Below are positions 7,525 to 15,732 of a DNA stretch of 17,152 nt, in pieces (the first letter of the stretch is position 1; each line of letters opens with the position of its first letter). Source of the stretch: an uncultured Thermoleophilia bacterium (GTDB lineage: Bacteria > Actinomycetota > Thermoleophilia > UBA2241); the NCBI GenBank assembly GCA_903912585.1, contig CAIWHY010000212.1:1-17152 (forward strand). Reading direction: 5' to 3'. The translations under genes were made by a program, and so were the position numbers. Under the pieces are notes generated by a model. That model was not told where the DNA came from. It ran no database searches and saw only the letters and a program-made list of their open reading frames with translations.

Positions 7525-8796
7525 TCAACGGCGTGCCTGGTGACGCGCGATGACGTCTCCGTAGACCGCGCGCGTATCTTGCGCGATCGTATGGGGATCG
7601 TGACGCCGTCGCGCACGAGTGCGGGCATTCATGCCGAGACCCGCCGCGCGCGCTGGGTCGGCGTCGATGGCGCCGATCGCCCCGGCGAGACCGTACACGT
7701 CGTTGGACGGGCAGAGCAGGCCCTCGAGGCCGTCACGAAGGAGCGATGGGACCCCTCCCGCAGACGACGCAACGCACGGCACGCCAAGGAGCATGGCCTC
7801 AGCCAGGGAATTCGGGCTGTTCTCTGCTAGCGAAGGTTGAACGTAGACGCTGGCGGCCTTCAGTTCGGAGATGATGCCCGCCGGCCGCAGTGGTCCCAGG
7901 AAGTCGACCACACCTCGCAGCCGAAACCTGTCGAGCGCGCGTTGGGCGATCGGCCACATGCTGGCGCCTTCGATCTGTCCTGCGATTCTCAGGCGAATGT
8001 CCGACCGGACTGAGTCGCGCAGCAATGCGACGGCCTCGAGCAGGTTGACCAGTCCCTTGTACGGAGCGGGGCCTGCGGTCGTGTAGATGACGAACGGGCC
8101 GTCGATGATCGGTCGCCACTCATCGAGGAAGAACTCGGGGCGCAGGACCTCGTCAACGTGATAGTACTGCGCCTGGGGATTCACGACGGAGACGATGCCG
8201 CGGTCCCACGCGGTCCTGCCGGTGAAGTAGCGGCAGGCACGCAGGATGCCAAGTTCTCTGCGAGCCGCGATGCGCATATCCCAGTAGGCGTGGAGGAAGC
8301 CGCCACCCTTCAAGAACTCCAGCGATGCGGCGTCGCGAACGACATCGGGGGCCGGGATACCAGAAAAATACGCGCGCGAGTAGACGAGCAAGATGCCCTG
8401 GAGGGAGATGAGGAGCGGAACCGCAGCTGTCTCTGCCAGACGGCCGAATGGACCCTCGCTACCGTGAACATGGATGAGGTCCGGCCCATACTGCTCGATG
8501 ACCGCCGAAGCCGCGGACAGCAATGAGTCCTCGTTGGTGCGATGTGCCCACCGAGCGGCCGCACCAGCAAACCCGCCCGCCTCTTCCCGGCCCTGGACAT
8601 GGAAGTACTGGACGCCTCCCTCATCGAACGGCTCGAACGGGGTGACCCCCGGAGCAGCCATCCCGAGGTCGGGAGAACCTTCAGCGCAGAGGGCCGCCCG
8701 AAGGCTTTCCTGCCACCCGCAGCCGGAGAAGACAGCCGACGAGAGTCTTCTGCTTGCGGCGGGAAGCTCGACTTGGGTGAACCATAGGACCTTCAC
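7525..8796 (-). CDS. Glycosyltransferase, GT4 family
   Basis: 423 residues. Begins MKVLWFTQVELP; DLIHVHGSEGPFGRL (106-120) is the typical first-domain strand and loop. TTAGPAPYKGLVNLLEA (239-255, K247) and IRLRIAGQI (267-275) are the donor-domain phosphate-binding strands. AENSPNSLAEAMLLGVPCVA (324-343) contains a complete E-x7-E (E325, E333), so this is a canonical retaining GT4 enzyme. It resembles a mannosyl- or glucosyltransferase only at family level; the sugar is unknown. GTG start at 8796; upstream is GGGCAGG, a modest ribosome site. A 177-nt gap separates it from the next glycosyltransferase downstream, in which I see no convincing promoter or gene. Confidence 0.9.
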   Translation of the reverse strand: MKVLWFTQVELPAASRRLSSAVFSGCGWQESLRAALCAEGSPDLGMAAPGVTPFEPFDEGGVQYFHVQGREEAGGFAGAAARWAHRTNEDSLLSAASAVIEQYGPDLIHVHGSEGPFGRLAETAAVPLLISLQGILLVYSRAYFSGIPAPDVVRDAASLEFLKGGGFLHAYWDMRIAARRELGILRACRYFTGRTAWDRGIVSVVNPQAQYYHVDEVLRPEFFLDEWRPIIDGPFVIYTTAGPAPYKGLVNLLEAVALLRDSVRSDIRLRIAGQIEGASMWPIAQRALDRFRLRGVVDFLGPLRPAGIISELKAASVYVQPSLAENSPNSLAEAMLLGVPCVASSAGGVPSLLRDGLEGLLCPSNDVYGLAGAIGAIDADPARAAGLGMNARTRARRRHDPHTIAQDTRAVYGDVIARHQARR

Positions 8797-8981
8797 GATG
8801 CCTGCCCGTCACTTCGATACCGCGGCCAACACACACCAGCGCCCTGGCCGCAGGAATCGGCCACACGCTACTACCTATCACATGCAGAGCGCCCCCACAC
8901 ATAGCGATTCGACTTTGCGACCGAGGCAGCTAGGTTCCGACGGCGCACGGGCCATCTTCGTGAGCTGACAGTGGAGAAGCG

Positions 8982-9032
8982 CAGCCTGCGGCTGAGTTCG
9001 CCAATCCCGCCCCTTGGTGGGGTAGCGCCCCA
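8982..9032 (-). terminator. Weak hairpins after the ligase/polymerase gene
   Basis: Downstream of the stop at 9048 on the minus strand there is a pair of mutually exclusive small stems (TGGGG/CCCCA, 9018-9032, overlapping CCCC/GGGG) and a perfect CAGCC-3 nt-GGCTG hairpin (8982-8994) followed by a short pyrimidine run. No U-tract. Could end the 9048-10328 transcript; weak evidence. Confidence 0.25.
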
Positions 9033-9047
9033 GTCCGGCCACACCCT

Positions 9048-10328
9048 CTACATCGGATGCCCCTCGAGGCGGATGGCCTGCTGTGGCAACCGCGCCGTCG
9101 CTTGGCTGCCCTCCTGCGGCTCAGCAGCCGCCTCGCGCAAGCTGCGGTTCCGGGCCAGGATCATGGCGACTGCGACGGCGAAGAGCGCCTGGTTCTCGCG
9201 CAGGTCGATGTTGGCGTTGAGGGAGCAGAAGACCAAGTAGAGCGCCAAGTAGGTGAGGCAAAACGCGCTGCACCGATCGCGACGATTGCGCCAGCCCAAG
9301 ACGATGGTGACGCCGATCACGGCAAAGAAGAGCGCGCTCCCAATCACTCCTTGCGTCACCAGTCGCTGCACCACGAAGTTGTGCGGCGGGAAGCTGAAGG
9401 TAACTTGGACCAGGTAGTAGCGCTGGTTCCAGATGTAGTCGCCGAAGGGGTGCTTCGCGAAATACGCGAGGGACATGACGCTGCGCACGACGCGATCCTG
9501 CGAGGTCATGTCCGCGTTCGGATTGAACATCGTACGCAGTGAGTACGAGACGCTGTCGCGCACGGTAGGCGAAGCGTAGTACACGCCGATGCCCATCACC
9601 GCCACCGCTGCGAGCGCCAGAGCGACTCGCCGGGTGATGCGCCCACTTGCGAGCACCTGCACGATCAGCGCGGCAAGAAGTGCCAGAAACGCCGAGCGGT
9701 GGTTCGTCATCACGACGGCCGCGGCGGCGGCGATCGCCAGCACGAGCCGCCACAGGCGGACAGGCCAGTAGAAGAGCGAAGAAAGGATCAGCCAGCAGAA
9801 GAGGAGCGAAGAGCCTCCCCAAGCTACCCGCAGACGGAACACGCCGTCTTCCCATTGCCCCGTCGGCCCAACCGCCACGTAGCGGTAGACGATCCAGAGC
9901 GCCAGCCCCGCCGCCGCGACATCGAAGACCGTCACGAGGAGGTCGAGGCTGATGAACCGAAGGACGACCGTGTAGAGGACGAGGACCAAAAGCAGATCGA
10001 GGCGGTATTCAAGGAGGCGGACCACGTCAAATGCTCGCAGCCCGTGGAGCAGGACTGCGGCGGGAAGGACGACAAGGAACTCATACCCCAGAAAGACGAG
10101 GCAGAGCCAGATGACGAGCCGGTTCAGCGGCACGGGGTCCGGCTCGAAGTAGAAGGCGCTGACGACCAAGAGGGCAAGCACCGCAAGCCCGACGACGAGG
10201 TCAAAAGCGTAGATGTTGATGAAGCCGACGCTGACGAGCGTCCTTGAGTCGAAGGCCGGGGCGCCGGCCATCGCTACCGCAGTGAACGCCGCGAGGGACG
10301 CTGCGATGGCGATGGCTAGATACTTCAC
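9048..10328 (-). CDS. O-antigen ligase/Wzy polymerase-like polytopic membrane protein (Wzy_C-type)
   Basis: 426 residues with about 11-12 hydrophobic helices (approximately 3-21, 44-60, 70-93, 108-124, 128-152, 172-189, 193-206, 211-227, 234-251, 326-345, 355-372, 378-393). A large loop at about 252-325 contains the hallmarks of the ligase/polymerase superfamily: TNHRSAFLAL (208-217, conserved Arg) before it, then SQDRVVRSVMSLAYFAKHPF (276-295) and PHNFVVQRLVTQGVIG (315-330, conserved His-Asn). These proteins polymerise lipid-linked repeats or transfer glycan to an acceptor in the outer leaflet; sequence alone does not separate the two. The GTG at 10328 has GGAGG 5 nt upstream, so the 56-codon upstream extension is rejected. 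It fits with the Wzz-type protein at the left edge. Confidence 0.85.
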   Translation of the reverse strand: MKYLAIAIAASLAAFTAVAMAGAPAFDSRTLVSVGFINIYAFDLVVGLAVLALLVVSAFYFEPDPVPLNRLVIWLCLVFLGYEFLVVLPAAVLLHGLRAFDVVRLLEYRLDLLLVLVLYTVVLRFISLDLLVTVFDVAAAGLALWIVYRYVAVGPTGQWEDGVFRLRVAWGGSSLLFCWLILSSLFYWPVRLWRLVLAIAAAAAVVMTNHRSAFLALLAALIVQVLASGRITRRVALALAAVAVMGIGVYYASPTVRDSVSYSLRTMFNPNADMTSQDRVVRSVMSLAYFAKHPFGDYIWNQRYYLVQVTFSFPPHNFVVQRLVTQGVIGSALFFAVIGVTIVLGWRNRRDRCSAFCLTYLALYLVFCSLNANIDLRENQALFAVAVAMILARNRSLREAAAEPQEGSQATARLPQQAIRLEGHPM

Positions 10329-10640
10329 TTCACCCTCCGGCGCGAGCGAACGTGCCCCAGCCTCCGTGGACTGCCGACGCCCAAGGATACCGCAACGATG
10401 AGGAGCGGGCCGCGCGGCGATCGGCGGTTCGGGCAGTCTGCGCCGCAGCTGGCCTGTGATCACTGTCGGGCCCCGCAGGCAGTCGCGCGGTGGCATTGAG
10501 GTTCACCGCAACGCATCAACTCAGTCTGAACGCCCCACCGCCGCGAAGCTCGCGGCGGTGGGGCGTCATATGGGTGGACTGTGAACCGCCAGGCGAGGCC
10601 CGGGACCGACGCCGGCCGCGGAGCCGCTGCACGGCGGGAC
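10329..10640 (-). promoter_or_regulatory. Intergenic region with candidate -10 box for the ligase/polymerase gene
   Basis: A 312-nt gap without a gene. It holds the hairpin at 10530-10566 and, on the minus strand, TATCCT at 10389-10384 (TANNNT type, about 50 nt before the GTG at 10328). No clear -35 hexamer is seen. No other coding or structural signal is visible. Confidence 0.33.
10530..10566 (-). terminator. Strong perfect hairpin terminator after the beta-helix protein gene
   Basis: A perfect 17-bp GC-rich inverted repeat (10530-10546 with 10550-10566) with a 3-nt loop, 75 nt after the stop codon at 10641. No poly-U follows on either strand; U-less GC hairpins are usual terminators in high-GC Gram-positives. 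It separates the secreted-protein gene from the membrane ligase gene. Confidence 0.7.
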
Positions 10641-12332
10641 TTAGTTCTGACGCGGCAAGCTGATGCCGGTCACGGTGCCGCTCGTGCCGTAGCCGGCGGC
10701 GGGGGTGCCGTGGATGGTCGAGCCGCTGAAGTCGGCGTTGCTCACTGTGTCGAGGTAGGCCCACTGCGTTGTGCTGTAGGAAGAGGCGCCCGCGATCAGC
10801 GTGTCGGCGACGGTGACGCCGCCCTGCGCGCCGTACATGTACCAGAGGGTCGGGTGAGGGACGTTGCTTGACCCGTAAGTGACGCCGGGCTGGTAGGCAG
10901 TCGCGTCCCAGGTGTTTCCCGAGAAGGTCCAGTTGGCAGGCGACGGGTCGCCGGGAGTCTGGCGCAGGTTGGTCATGCCGTCGACGCCGGGGCCGAACCA
11001 GTTGCTTTTGACCGTCATGTTGCGCACGCGGTTCAGTTCAAACAACCGTCGCCAGCTGTAGGCGCTGTTGAGGCCGGCGCCGAGGACGACGTTGCCGGAG
11101 ATCGTGCAGTTGCCCGCCGGAGTGGCGTTGCCGGGAGCGGCGTCGTCATAGGAGATGGCCTCGCTGCCCTGCGCCTCGAAGTAGCAGTTCGTGATGTTGA
11201 TGCGCTGGTAGCCGGTCAGATGCGTCCCGCTGGGCCGCTCGATGCACTCGAAACCCATGCGTGGCTGGTAGGCGAAGTAGCAGTGGTCGAAGGTGATGTC
11301 GTGGGCGCCGTAACCGTTGTCGCTGATGCTGACGCCGTTGCCGGCGATGGTGTTGGTGCTAATCCAGCAGTTCTTGAAAACGATGTAGCGTGCGTCAGTC
11401 CCGATGGTGATGACACCGTTCTCCACGTCGTTGTTGTAACTCGGGCCGGTGAAGCGATAGCCGTCGTAGACGAGAGGGCTTGCGAGCGTCCCGTAGTTGC
11501 CGACGCCTCTCTGGCCACTGAGCAGGAGCGCCCCGACGTCCTTGTAGACCGTGCCAGGCGCGGGGCCTGGCGCGGTAGTCGGCGTCGGGGTCGGGGTCGG
11601 GGTGACGGTGGGCGTCACGGTCGGCGTGGGGGTCGGGGTGACGGTGGGCGTCACGGTCGGCGTGGGGGTCGGGGTGACGGTGGGCGTCACGGTAGGCGTG
11701 GGCGTCGGGGTGACGGTGGGCGTCGGCGCCGGAGCGGCCGCGATGCTCACGACGCCGCTGGAGGCGGCGGATCCGAGGACCCCCCCGGTGGACGAGCAGT
11801 AGTAGACCCACAGCTTGTACGTGCCTGCTGCCTGTGCCACGCTCCAGGACGAGCTGTAGTTGGTCGCCCAGCGGGTCGTCGCGATCGACGACGGGCCTAG
11901 CGGCGTCAAAGCGCCGTTAGCGGTGTTGGTGAGCGCGATGCGGAAGTAGCCGCTCGAGACGGCGGAGGATATCTTCCACTTGATCGTCGTGGACGAGCCG
12001 TCGACAAGGGCGCCGCTGTTGGGCGACGTGACAGTCAGGACCGCGGAAGAGTGGTACGAGTTTGTGCGCAGGACGACGACCCGGGGAGTGCGCTTGATCA
12101 GCGTGCAGCGCCCGACTCCAGTCACGTTCACCTTGTGGGCGCCGTGCCTGACCGTGAACCGGTGTGCGTGACCGGTGACGACGTCGTAGGAGCGCGCGTG
12201 CTTGACGACGCGGAAGCGAAGGTCGTGAGACTGGGACGAGGTCCTGGCGATTGCGCCCGAAGCGACGAAGAGACTCAGCGCGACGAGGGCTGCGGCGAGG
12301 AAGATGGCTGCGAAGCGGCTGTTCCTGGACAC
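10641..12332 (-). CDS. Secreted Ig-like/Pro-Thr linker/right-handed beta-helix protein
   Basis: 563 residues. Signal peptide at 1-29 (basic SRNSR, hydrophobic core, cut predicted after AIA). Residues about 30-94 are basic and unassigned. Residues about 97-197 (LTVTSPNSGALVDGSSTTIK, then aromatic strands) resemble the Kre9/KNH Ig-like domain of secreted wall proteins. Residues 201-259 form a Pro/Thr/Val linker of 12-residue repeats. Residues about 262-560 are a parallel beta-helix with coil repeats of the YIVFKNCWIS, DITFDHCYFA, RINITNCYFE and NWTFSGNTW type. Such folds are found in polysaccharide lyases, epimerases and glycan-binding proteins; no catalytic signature is recognised. The GTG at 12332 has AGGAG 6-7 nt upstream and places the signal peptide at the N-terminus, so the upstream extension is rejected. 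It is transcribed alone, with a hairpin behind it. No sorting motif or membrane anchor is seen. Confidence 0.85.
   Translation of the reverse strand: MSRNSRFAAIFLAAALVALSLFVASGAIARTSSQSHDLRFRVVKHARSYDVVTGHAHRFTVRHGAHKVNVTGVGRCTLIKRTPRVVVLRTNSYHSSAVLTVTSPNSGALVDGSSTTIKWKISSAVSSGYFRIALTNTANGALTPLGPSSIATTRWATNYSSSWSVAQAAGTYKLWVYYCSSTGGVLGSAASSGVVSIAAAPAPTPTVTPTPTPTVTPTVTPTPTPTVTPTVTPTPTPTVTPTVTPTPTPTPTTAPGPAPGTVYKDVGALLLSGQRGVGNYGTLASPLVYDGYRFTGPSYNNDVENGVITIGTDARYIVFKNCWISTNTIAGNGVSISDNGYGAHDITFDHCYFAYQPRMGFECIERPSGTHLTGYQRINITNCYFEAQGSEAISYDDAAPGNATPAGNCTISGNVVLGAGLNSAYSWRRLFELNRVRNMTVKSNWFGPGVDGMTNLRQTPGDPSPANWTFSGNTWDATAYQPGVTYGSSNVPHPTLWYMYGAQGGVTVADTLIAGASSYSTTQWAYLDTVSNADFSGSTIHGTPAAGYGTSGTVTGISLPRQN
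11580..11731. repeat. 36-bp minisatellite encoding the Pro/Thr linker
   Basis: The unit GGGGTGACGGTGGGCGTCAC plus 16 further bases begins at 11599, 11635, 11671 and 11707: three nearly identical copies and a partial fourth, preceded by shorter GGGGTC repeats. The period of 36 bp equals 12 codons, so copy changes would keep frame and only change linker length. Confidence 0.9.
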
Positions 12333-12716
12333 TGGGGGCTCCTGTGTCTCTTGGAACGAGCGAGCAGCGGCAGCAGCAGCAGCTGTGGTGGGTGTCGCAC
12401 CGACGCGACTCGCTTCAGTTCCAATTGCAGATCCGGTACCGATGGCGGTACTCACTGCATGAAGTCGGCCCAGGGGGCGGTAACTTGAGGCTTGGGGCCG
12501 TGTCTGCGTAGCCGCTTTCGGCAACGCGAGTCGAGTCCCAGCTTCTAGTACATCCGTCTAGGAATCAGCCTTGCGACGTTTGTTCCGGGCAGACTGGACT
12601 GGCGTCCGCCGGCAGCACGTGACGCGACGCCAGGCGCAAGCGCCGATGGCGCGGCTGGCGAGACATCATGCGTGATACATTCCGGCTGACCCGCGTCCCC
12701 TCCGTCGGTGATCCGC
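12333..12716. other. Divergent intergenic region between secreted-protein gene and glycosyltransferase pair
   Basis: 384 nt between oppositely oriented genes. It holds the promoter candidate for the rightward genes near 12673. A short GCA/GCT triplet run lies at about 12366-12385. No convincing -10/-35 pair for the leftward gene is seen. An in-frame Ala-rich extension of the leftward gene crosses this region but is not believed. Confidence 0.5.
12673..12681 (+). promoter_or_regulatory. Extended -10 promoter candidate for the rightward glycosyltransferase genes
   Basis: TGATACATT: an extended -10 (TGN plus TACATT, a TANNNT-type box). It would start a transcript near 12688 with a leader of about 29 nt before the ATG at 12717. 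No good -35 hexamer is seen at 17 nt. Confidence 0.38.
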
Positions 12717-13649
12717 ATGATGACCATCTTCTCTATCCCGAAGCCGTTCATCGGCCACATTGGCGTCATCCAGCGCAACGCCATCAGGAGCTGGCTGGCG
12801 CTGCGCCCGGAATGCGAGGTCGTGCTGCTTGGCGATGAGGAGGGCGTCGCCTCGTGCGCGCACGACTTTGGCGTGCGCCATCTCGAGGGCGTCGCTCGCA
12901 ACGAGTTCGGCACGCCGCTGCTCGATGACGCCTTCGCGCGAGTGACGGAAGCAGCGAGGTTCCCGCGTCTCTGCTACGTGAACGCAGACATCATCCTCCC
13001 AGCCGCCTTCACCCGATGCGTGCAGCGCGTCGCGCTGCGGAAGTTCCTCATGGTGGGCCAGCGCGCGACCATCCAGGTGGATGTCGACCTGGATTTCACG
13101 GATCCATCCTGCAACGGCGCGCTCGCGGCCGCGGTGGCCGAGACGGGCTCGCTGGATGCACCTCTGGGCAGCGACTACTTCGTGTTTCCCAAAGACGCGC
13201 TAGGTCCCCTTCCGCCTTTTGCGGTGGGTCGGCCGGGGTGGGACAACTGGATGATCTATCGCGCCAGGGAGCTGGGCGTGCCCGTCGTGGACGCAAGCGA
13301 GGCCGTGCTGGTGATCCACCAGGATCACTTGTACGCCCACGTTCCCAGTCCTGCGGGGGATCGATGGGAGGGCCCGGAGGCGGAGAAGAATCGCAGCATC
13401 GTCAAGCCGACGGCGCTGCGATTTACCACCCAGTACGCCACATGGCGACTGACGGCCCAAGGCTTGACCAAGCGCCGCTGGTGGTCGCGACGAGATCACT
13501 ATGACGCGCTCGAGGCCGCCAAGATGCTTCATCCCAGAGCGCGTCCCCTACTCTCAGCGGCAAGCCTGCTCATGCGTCGCTGGGATCGCCGGTTCATTGC
13601 TTGGCTGGCCGCCCTCGCTCGGGCAAGTAGCAAAGCTGATGGCCGATGA
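12717..13649 (+). CDS. Putative GT-A-type glycosyltransferase of polysaccharide loci
   Basis: 310 residues. It matches, from memory, a family of GT-A-like proteins in bacterial polysaccharide clusters; no member with a proven activity is known to me. Seen: TIFSIPKPFIGHIGVIQRNA (3-22), VVLLGDEEGVA (35-45), RNEFGTPLLDDAF (61-73), LCYVNADIIL (85-94) whose N-A-D could be the metal-binding DxD equivalent, GSDYFVFPKD (151-160), FAVGRPGWDNWMIYRAR (168-184) and VLVIHQDHLYAH (197-208). The ATG at 12717 follows GGTGA by about 6 nt; a GTG at 12708 and an ATG at 12720 are alternatives. Its last 11 nt overlap the next gene's likely ATG, so the two are probably translated together. Confidence 0.75.
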   Translation: MMTIFSIPKPFIGHIGVIQRNAIRSWLALRPECEVVLLGDEEGVASCAHDFGVRHLEGVARNEFGTPLLDDAFARVTEAARFPRLCYVNADIILPAAFTRCVQRVALRKFLMVGQRATIQVDVDLDFTDPSCNGALAAAVAETGSLDAPLGSDYFVFPKDALGPLPPFAVGRPGWDNWMIYRARELGVPVVDASEAVLVIHQDHLYAHVPSPAGDRWEGPEAEKNRSIVKPTALRFTTQYATWRLTAQGLTKRRWWSRRDHYDALEAAKMLHPRARPLLSAASLLMRRWDRRFIAWLAALARASSKADGR

Positions 13650-14790
13650 CGAAGCGCGGCATGCACGCGCCACCAGGCGAGGCCGTGCCGCCGGGCTCAC
13701 TGCACAGGACCGCCGGCGACAGATGGATGTGACTCGACTCGAGGCGATGTGGCCGCCCAGGGATCGTAGACCGTGGATGGAATCGGCGTGCGAGCCATGC
13801 ATCGTGTCGGTCATCGTGCCCGCCTACAACCGAGCGGACTTGATCTCCGAGAGCCTGGACTCTGTGCTCGCCCAGACGTATCGGCCGCTCGAGCTCATCG
13901 TCGTCGACGACGGATCGACCGACGGCACGGCAGGCGTCGTTGAGGCGTGGAACGGCAGACGCGCGCCGGACCCTGAGTTCGAGCTTCGATGCTATCGGCA
14001 GGAGCACGCCGGCGCGCCGGCGGCGCGCAATCACGGGCTCTTGCGGAGCTGCGGGGAATTCATCCAGTTCTTCGACTCGGACGACCTCCTCCATCCCGAG
14101 AAGATCCGCACGCAGGAGGCCCGACTTGCCGAGGACGTGCAGCTTGACATCGTCTACGGGCGCTCAAGCTACTTCGGGGATATCGCGGACTGGAATGCCG
14201 AACCCTACGTGACGTTTCCGAAAGCCGGAGAGCAGCCCTTGACCGCGTTTCTTCGCGGAGGATGCTGGCCGGCCCCGTCGGCGCTGTTCCGTCGTCGCGC
14301 CTGCCGTGCGGCCGGGCCGTGGGACGAGGATGCGCCGATCCTCGAAGACTGGGACTACGCGATCCGCCTCATCCTGGGTGGAGCGCGCCTCGGCTTTGTC
14401 GACGAGACGTTTCTGCTCTATCGCCAGGGTCATGACGTGCGGCCGACAGTCACCAGGCGCGCGCTGTCTCCGCGAAGTCTGAAGGGCAGGTACATCCTCG
14501 CCTTGAGATGGCTGGAGTGGACGCGCGTCGCCGGCTACCTGGACCGGGACGTCGAGCTCTGGTTCTCAGGCCAACTCTTTGATGTAGCCATGATGTGCAT
14601 GTCTCAGGGACAAGTCGACTTGGCGCGGGAGATGCTTCAATCCCTGCGCCGACTGGGCCTCGCGAGGCCCCACTCGCGTCACGCCGAGACTGTGTACCTC
14701 GTTGTCGCCGGTCTGCCCGGCTGGTGCAGTCCGGCTCTCATGCGCAGTCTGCACAGGAGCCTTGAGCTTAGGGACCGCGCCACCAGCTGA
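13639..14790 (+). CDS. Glycosyltransferase family 2 protein
   Basis: 383 residues from the ATG at 13639, which overlaps the end of the previous gene. The GT2 core starts at about residue 56: VSVIVPAYNRADLI (56-69), LIVVDDGSTDGT (86-97, nucleotide-binding Asp), AARNHGLLRSCGEFIQFFDSDD (128-149, DSD metal-binding motif), LEDWDYAIRL (235-244, base-like Asp) and a C-terminal helical tail. Inverting transferase of one sugar to the lipid-linked glycan; sugar unknown. The first 50 residues are Arg-rich and outside the domain, so a later start (ATG at 13723, 13747 or 13777, the last giving MESACEPCIVSV) is quite possible; none has a strong ribosome site. Confidence 0.88.
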   Translation: MADDEARHARATRRGRAAGLTAQDRRRQMDVTRLEAMWPPRDRRPWMESACEPCIVSVIVPAYNRADLISESLDSVLAQTYRPLELIVVDDGSTDGTAGVVEAWNGRRAPDPEFELRCYRQEHAGAPAARNHGLLRSCGEFIQFFDSDDLLHPEKIRTQEARLAEDVQLDIVYGRSSYFGDIADWNAEPYVTFPKAGEQPLTAFLRGGCWPAPSALFRRRACRAAGPWDEDAPILEDWDYAIRLILGGARLGFVDETFLLYRQGHDVRPTVTRRALSPRSLKGRYILALRWLEWTRVAGYLDRDVELWFSGQLFDVAMMCMSQGQVDLAREMLQSLRRLGLARPHSRHAETVYLVVAGLPGWCSPALMRSLHRSLELRDRATS

Positions 14791-14857
14791 TCGCCGCACC
14801 AGGGAGCCGAGGGCGGGCCCTCGCGCCCATGGTCTCGCAGTGAGGGACCGCAAACGT

Positions 14858-14873
14858 CCCGCGCAGGAGCGGG
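14858..14873. terminator. Small hairpin between convergent genes
   Basis: CCCGC-6 nt-GCGGG in the 87-nt gap between the rightward GT2 gene (stop at 14790) and the leftward MptE-like gene (stop at 14878). A further GGGAC/GTCCC stem lies just before it. Without a T-run it is a weak candidate for a two-way terminator. Confidence 0.25.
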
Positions 14874-14877
14874 CATC

Positions 14878-15732
14878 CTACTCGGACCGCCCACTCCCGG
14901 TCACGTCCTCATACCGCTTTCGAGGGAAGACGTCGAGGAGACCTCCCGCGGTGCAGTTGTAGACCTCGACATCCATCTCCTTGCAGAACTCCCAGAGGTG
15001 CCGGTAGGCCTTGAACATACTGAGAGTCTCCTGAAGGATGTCTTCGTACGCCCAGTTCCAAGACTCGTCCAGCTCCTTGTCGCCGTAGAAATGCCTGTCT
15101 CTGTCCAGCGATGCCGCCCAATCCGAGTCGACTCCGATGAGGTAGACGGGATTGCATCCCATATAGACCGCCGCCATGAGCGCCAGCTGAGCGACCGACC
15201 AAACTCCAGGAAGACCGAGGCACATGTCCAACACGGTGATCGGCTCCAGCGCCAGATCGCCGACCATCGGCACGGGATACAGTTGCCCGGCAGCGCGCCA
15301 CCGTTCAAAGGTGGCCGACTTCATGGATGGCCAGGCTCGAACGAAGACGGTGCTCTCTCCGATCCCGTCGGCCACGCGAGCCAGGTACTCCTCCCGCTCA
15401 GGGCTGTTGTCATTGAGCTCGGGGTCGGCGAAGCAGTGGTACACGGGCAGCAATTCCCGACTGAGAGGGTGCCGATCGAACGAGTTCATCGTGAACAGGA
15501 GCTCGCCCTTCAGAGGTGAGAGGTCCTGCGTCGCCAGCGACGGTCCGTTCCCGACGACGAACGCCCTGCGCCCGTGATGAAGGTTCTTGAACCTGGCATT
15601 TCGCGGGTAGGCCACGGGTTGCGCCGGAGGCGGACGCAGTCCGTCGGCCAAAGCTTCGGCGCGGTGACCAAGCCCGAGGCAGAGGCGAGCAAGTTCGTTC
15701 AGCGGCCTGCTCACGGCTGTTCTGTCGAGCAT
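14878..15732 (-). CDS. MptE-like/DUF115 domain protein (putative glycan-modifying or glycosyltransferase-like)
   Basis: 284 residues. Seen: FKNLHHGRRAFVVGNGPSL (48-66), the nucleotide-binding-like G-N-G-P-S-L loop found in DUF115/MptE-like proteins, the related motility accessory factors (Maf) and GT42 sialyltransferases; ELLFTMNSFDRHP (77-89); SVAQLALMAAVYMGCNPVYL (179-198) then IGVDSDW (199-205); HFYGDKE (214-220); and NCTAGGLLDVFPRKRYED (259-276). Archaeal MptE makes a pterin diphosphate, but homologues in glycan loci are thought to act on nucleotide-activated or acidic sugars. A role in this glycan's assembly is inference. The ATG at 15732 has GAGG 7 nt upstream; an ATG at 15771 would add 13 residues. 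It is the only leftward gene between rightward units. Confidence 0.75.
   Translation of the reverse strand: MLDRTAVSRPLNELARLCLGLGHRAEALADGLRPPPAQPVAYPRNARFKNLHHGRRAFVVGNGPSLATQDLSPLKGELLFTMNSFDRHPLSRELLPVYHCFADPELNDNSPEREEYLARVADGIGESTVFVRAWPSMKSATFERWRAAGQLYPVPMVGDLALEPITVLDMCLGLPGVWSVAQLALMAAVYMGCNPVYLIGVDSDWAASLDRDRHFYGDKELDESWNWAYEDILQETLSMFKAYRHLWEFCKEMDVEVYNCTAGGLLDVFPRKRYEDVTGSGRSE

Noticed and set aside
9699..10247. Rightward Asp/Glu/Arg-rich open frame
   Set aside because: Antisense of membrane helices (Val/Leu codons read backwards as charged residues); no start context.
10329..10496. N-terminal extension of the ligase/polymerase protein
   Set aside because: Arg/Pro-rich, without membrane character; the GTG at 10328 has a GGAGG site 5 nt upstream.
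11580..11731. Regular repeats considered as a CRISPR array
   Set aside because: The units are contiguous without unique spacers and encode an in-frame Pro/Thr linker.
11220..11900. Rightward open frame of Gly/Val/Arg repeats
   Set aside because: It is the antisense reading of the Pro/Thr minisatellite and beta-helix coding sequence.
12333..12524. N-terminal extension of the secreted beta-helix protein
   Set aside because: It would bury the signal peptide 64 residues inside and has an Ala-run; the GTG at 12332 has a clear AGGAG site.
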